NCBI GenBank assembly: GCA_030562195.1 | Contig: JAUJPP010000012.1 | Coordinates: 6,882,001 to 6,946,000, forward strand | DNA length: 64,000 nucleotides | Origin: Nipponacmea schrenckii | Taxonomy: Eukaryota > Mollusca > Gastropoda > Lottiidae | Direction: 5' to 3' | In this document: positions 59,888 through 64,000 of the stretch, in pieces | Layout of the letters: each line of letters starts with the position of its first letter | How positions within the stretch are numbered: the stretch's first letter is position 1 | Notes under the pieces: generated by a model | What the model saw: the letters and a program-made list of their open reading frames with translations, nothing else | What the model was told of the DNA's origin: nothing | Database searches by the model: none | Translations under genes and position numbers: made by a program

Positions 59888-62800
59888 GTAAAGGAGTCTT
59901 ATTCAATACTGTGATAACTTATAACCTTCCAACATGTGCCTGTATAAATATAATGTGTACAAGAATAATTTTTAAAGTGCAATAGTATTGTGAAAATCTC
60001 TACATGAAAGAATTTGTGAATGATTTTGAAATTGTTCCCAAATAAAAAGTATTAGTTAGATTTCAGTATTATACGAGCAGAAAAGTAACTTTCATTGAAT
60101 TATCTTAAGGGTAGAATTCATAAGTTCTTGTGGCAGGTTTTCCCATCTTCTACCTGTCCAACTCTTCTGTACAGAATGTTGTTAACTTACAATAATGGAC
60201 ATAATAATCCATGTATATATATTTGTGTAGGTTTTTAATTCATTGCTAGTTAATTTGAATGTAAGGAATTTTGTATGTATGTTATTTATTAAGAGTATAT
60301 TACAGCTTTGTACATTGTAAAAATGTTTTTATCTTTTACATGATAAAATACATATAAATAATAATCATAATTATGTATATCAAAACACACAATAAAATAT
60401 AACATTTACTATTTGTTTATATTTTAAAATAATTGATCTGAATAATTCTTAGTAATTCTACCATTCATATCAAAGCAAAATAAACCAATTTATAATAGAA
60501 GCATAAATGTTTGCTGTTTGATGTTGAATTGGCTGAATGCAATTAAATTACATCTGCCTTATGAAGTACCATTATGGCAGAACATAAGCCTATCCATAAA
60601 CCAATTCCCACCTCTCAAGTAATATTAATAAACAGATTGTGTAGCACTTCCATTTATTGTCCAATCCAAATATCTGCTGGAAAACTAACTGGTTTGAAAA
60701 TGTTCATGGAATCCTCTAGACATAGACTAGGATGAACAAAATATAGCAACCACAGCTTCAGAATAGGGTAGGACATACAAAGGACAAACATGATATAAGA
60801 AATTCAACATTTATTCAATATTCTCATTGAAATATTCACAATACAAGTAACAAAATTATTATGGCAAAATATCATTTGAAATTCTGTATGAAAACAAGAC
60901 ACTATTCCTTTCAGCTACCATTTCTAGATTGATATTTAAGTTTATCTCGCATGAATAGGTAACTCTTAATTTCTTCTTAACTCCATTTATAAACATAGTT
61001 TCTTTTTCTATTGAAATATATCACACATTGTTTCTCCATGGTTTTCATGAAGCTCTTAAAACATTTTATGTAAACCCGAAAGAACATTTCTGACATTAAA
61101 ATACAAGCTCAATTTCATCTTTCTATGAAAACATCTACTACCTTGTGTGTATACGATTACATTAAACATTCTGCTAAAAAACATAGTAAATGTAACTAAA
61201 ATTGAGCACTGTCTCCAGGTCAATGAATTTAGACCAATTTGTAACAGATAATTCTACATTGTGTATCTTATATAATGCTAAGTGTATTCATGACTATAAT
61301 AGTTATAACAGAAGATTAACAGAATAATGTCAAACATTGTATAACAAATGTTAATATCATAATCTTATACTTTAGAACATTAACAATAACAGTTAGAAAT
61401 CTAAATGGTTTATCTGCTAGTATCAAGTCTTCATGATTTTTTGATCAGTAAACATTTTCAAGGCATAAATAACTGTAATAGTAACAAGTATACATCTAAT
61501 CAGTATTAATTACCATTGTTTTCTTTTGACAAAGCTGGCATGAATATTTCATGAAAACTCCTATTTTCAACCTTTTCTCAAAAGATGATTTATTGTGTTT
61601 TGTATTATGATTCTCAAAAGAAAATAAAATAGGTTAAAATGAATATCCAGTCTTAAATAAGTCAATATGAGCATTTGTGAAAATTAGACTGTTTACAAAC
61701 CAAATGGGGTGTCTATATTAAGAATAACTCATCCTATCAAGTGATTTTAGCAATATGTATAGAAATTAATACTGTTGGCAATTGGGAAACCAGACATATT
61801 CATAATTCTATATAATATGAGCTAGCTCACATAAAAAAATGAAAATTAATTGTACTTTTACTTCAAAAATCACATAGAAACCCCACTCAAACTCAATTAA
61901 ATACTTCTACAGCAGTACTGGTCTTATTGCGTTTTCAGTAATTGTAATATTGTCTTAGCTCTATGTAAGTCCTAGAATTAGACATGATATCAAGCTTTTG
62001 TCTAGGTTAAAACAAGCTGACTGTTGATAAATAATATAGATTATATAAATTCCTATTATATAATAAGTAATATGACAGATGTATGATTAAATCTGATATA
62101 GACTAACACAGCTTGGCTAGACAGTATTATATCATTAGGGTCTCTTATTACTAGAGATAACTCCCTGGAATTGTCTAACCCCCTACCCATACAACTGAAA
62201 TACATTCATAGTACTACATAATAAACATTTTGAATTTGACCTCTCTCTGACTGAACAGCTAAAATATTTAAGAACAAAACACATTTGATGATTTTATCCA
62301 ATGACCTTGAACCTTCGTGCAATGGACTGAGATATTCATTTAGGTCATTACGAACAAAAGTGAGCATGCCACCTTTAAAACAAGAAAAGGTTAATTCATC
62401 TAATAGACCTCTTTGAAGCTGAAGACTGTCTTATTATTAATGACAATATCCAACATAACTTGTTAAAAACAACTAACAGTTTATAATTTACTATGTCATA
62501 TAGTTACAATCTTAATGACATAAAAAAACGTATAACGAAGAATAATACCAGGTAATCAAATTAGCCTAATACTGTTGGACTGATTAACTCAATCTTTACA
62601 TAAATCAGATCCTAATACTATATAAAGTTGATTATCAGCAAATATCAAAAGGTTACTAACAACAATTTTAAGACTCTTTAAAGATATAGAAGGTCTTAGA
62701 ATACACTTGACCTACAGCTGATATTTGTGTTAAATATGTATGCATTCCGCACTAAAAAACTATATTCAGAATTTTTAAAAAAAGTAGCAACCATGAATCA

Positions 62801-63595
62801 AAAAAGGGGCCTGTATAATCAATGCTTAAACAAGAAAAAGGAAATTATAAATCATCTTTTGGTGTATACAAAAAAACTCTGCAAAGATTACAAATGTTAA
62901 GGTCAATTTAAGAGTTGAGGTCAAGAACATGTTGGCCAAGTTTGAGTGAAATTAAAATCAATTGTGCATTTTAAGACCATTAGATACCTTTAAGAAACTG
63001 AGTTGTGAACAGTACATGGCAGAATAAACCAATACAAAATGGGAGCAATGCTTCGTCTTGTATTTAATGAAAGAAACTGACTATTTTCAGTCAAACTTAA
63101 ACTAATCCATTAATTTATCTGCCTATTAATCTAAAACTTATTTGAATTTGAATCCCATGAAATAAAAACAAGGAAATAACAATAATATAAAGATGCGGGC
63201 CCACATCTATCTTTATCAGAATAAGTTTAAAAAAAATAAACAATAAACATCAAATATTCATGTTGTAAACCTTTAATTTAAATGAATTACGCTTACTACA
63301 TGATAATAAGACCTACCTAGTCTAACAAATTAAATAAATATTTACAGGATTATTATTTTAACAAAACATATAAACAACTTTCATTCATATTTTAACAACA
63401 AACATCACCATGTTTTATTATAGGCTATACTTCCTAACCTGTACCTTGTTGAATACTCTTCAATATAAAATCAAACACATTCTTTGGTTGAAAACAACAG
63501 TGAATATCTAACAGAGTACAGGTAAAACATTAATAAAACATAGTCCAATCAAACAATATTCGAAAAATCACTATTAGTTCAAATTAACACTAAAT
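59888..63595. other. BiP 3' UTR and intergenic DNA
   Basis: AATAAA at 60041-60046 is a likely BiP polyadenylation signal. Beyond this the sequence is AT-rich with no domain-bearing ORF on either strand. The right part may be 3' UTR of the minus-strand gene at 63596-63886 (a minus-strand AATAAA reads as TTTATT near 63414). Confidence 0.45.
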
Positions 63596-63886
63596 CTAAC
63601 TTAAAACAGATACTTCAGGATTTTGTTCAGTCTGTTGCCTGCGTAATTTGGATAATTCTTCTGCTTTTGTACTGGCATAATGATGGTACATCATTTTAAC
63701 ACCTGTCACCACAGATAGTCTTAGTCTTAAATTATATCGAAAAGAATTTTTCTTGTGCTTAACAGCTCGTTTATATCTTACTTCCAAGTCTCTGATTTTT
63801 TGATCTAACAAAGCTATTTGTTGACAAGCTCTCTCAAACTTAGATCTCACTTCCATCAGCCTTTCCATTAAAACAGTCTGATCCAT
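63596..63886 (-). CDS. Small basic coiled-coil protein, family unrecognised
   Basis: The predicted protein has 96 residues. Residues about 1-45 have heptad spacing typical of a coiled coil (MERLMEVRSKFERACQQIAL region). Residues 38-55 are strongly basic (RYKRAVKHKKNSFRYNLRLR), and a short charged tail follows. The ATG is preceded in frame by TGA four codons upstream, which supports the start. The composition is far more balanced than chance ORFs in this AT-rich window, so I think it is a real gene. I do not recognise its family. Additional 5' non-coding exons may lie beyond the window edge at 64000. Confidence 0.6.
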   Translation of the reverse strand: MDQTVLMERLMEVRSKFERACQQIALLDQKIRDLEVRYKRAVKHKKNSFRYNLRLRLSVVTGVKMMYHHYASTKAEELSKLRRQQTEQNPEVSVLS

Positions 63887-64000
63887 AATTTTAAGTCTAT
63901 ATCACAATGGTCTTCTTCTAACAAACCTTAGACAAAGTGTTCATTACCACACAAGTTTTAGAATGAAGTGAAAATGTTTCTCAAACTAAAGAAAGTCAGC

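Overview
The window is AT-rich eukaryotic DNA with spliced genes (GT-AG introns), long intergenic spaces and many repeats. Gene content fits an invertebrate animal: a molluscan-type monoamine oxidase, a dopamine/tyramine beta-hydroxylase-like enzyme, a large Ig/FN3 receptor, DDX31 and BiP. Low GC, tRNA-derived SINE debris and the style of the dispersed repeats make a gastropod mollusc my best guess, but this is inference. I rebuilt exons by hand from ORFs, splice consensus and reading-frame phase. All four multi-exon models close in frame: DDX31 770 aa, beta-hydroxylase-like 879 aa, Ig/FN3 receptor 1529 aa, BiP-like 655 aa.

Layout. 1-9.9 kb: gene-poor. It holds a decayed DIRS-like (tyrosine-recombinase) retroelement on the minus strand, a tRNA-derived SINE, a 24/27-bp minisatellite and a large foldback element. 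9.97-11.54 kb: monoamine oxidase with no intron in its CDS (+). 15.34-15.71 kb: small membrane-anchored RING protein (-). 16.89-24.65 kb: DDX31 RNA helicase, 17 exons (+). 24.87-30.44 kb: DOMON/copper monooxygenase of the DBH/TBH family, 11 exons (-), tail-to-tail with DDX31. 30.4-38.5 kb: intergenic, with a tandem repeat and a MITE-like element. 38.47-53.18 kb: receptor with 8 Ig and 5 FN3 domains, a TM helix and a cytoplasmic tail, about 30 coding exons (+). 56.86-59.89 kb: BiP/GRP78-like ER Hsp70, 6 exons (+). 63.60-63.89 kb: a small unrecognised basic coiled-coil protein (-).

The genes do not form an obvious pathway. The monoamine oxidase and the beta-hydroxylase-like enzyme both act on biogenic amines and lie about 13 kb apart, which may be coincidence.

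The most unusual signal is a repeated structural theme. Three tandem duplications each span an exon/intron boundary and so multiply splice sites: DDX31 exon 10 acceptor (83-bp unit), receptor exon 8 acceptor (102-104-bp unit) and receptor exon 28 donor (78-80-bp unit). Other notable points are a 38-nt cassette exon that would truncate the receptor tail, a BiP ending in ESEL rather than KDEL/HDEL, a roughly 320-residue N-terminal extension on the monooxygenase, a candidate retrogene origin for the monoamine oxidase, a TTAA-flanked MITE, and over-representation of the palindrome TAGGCCTA.
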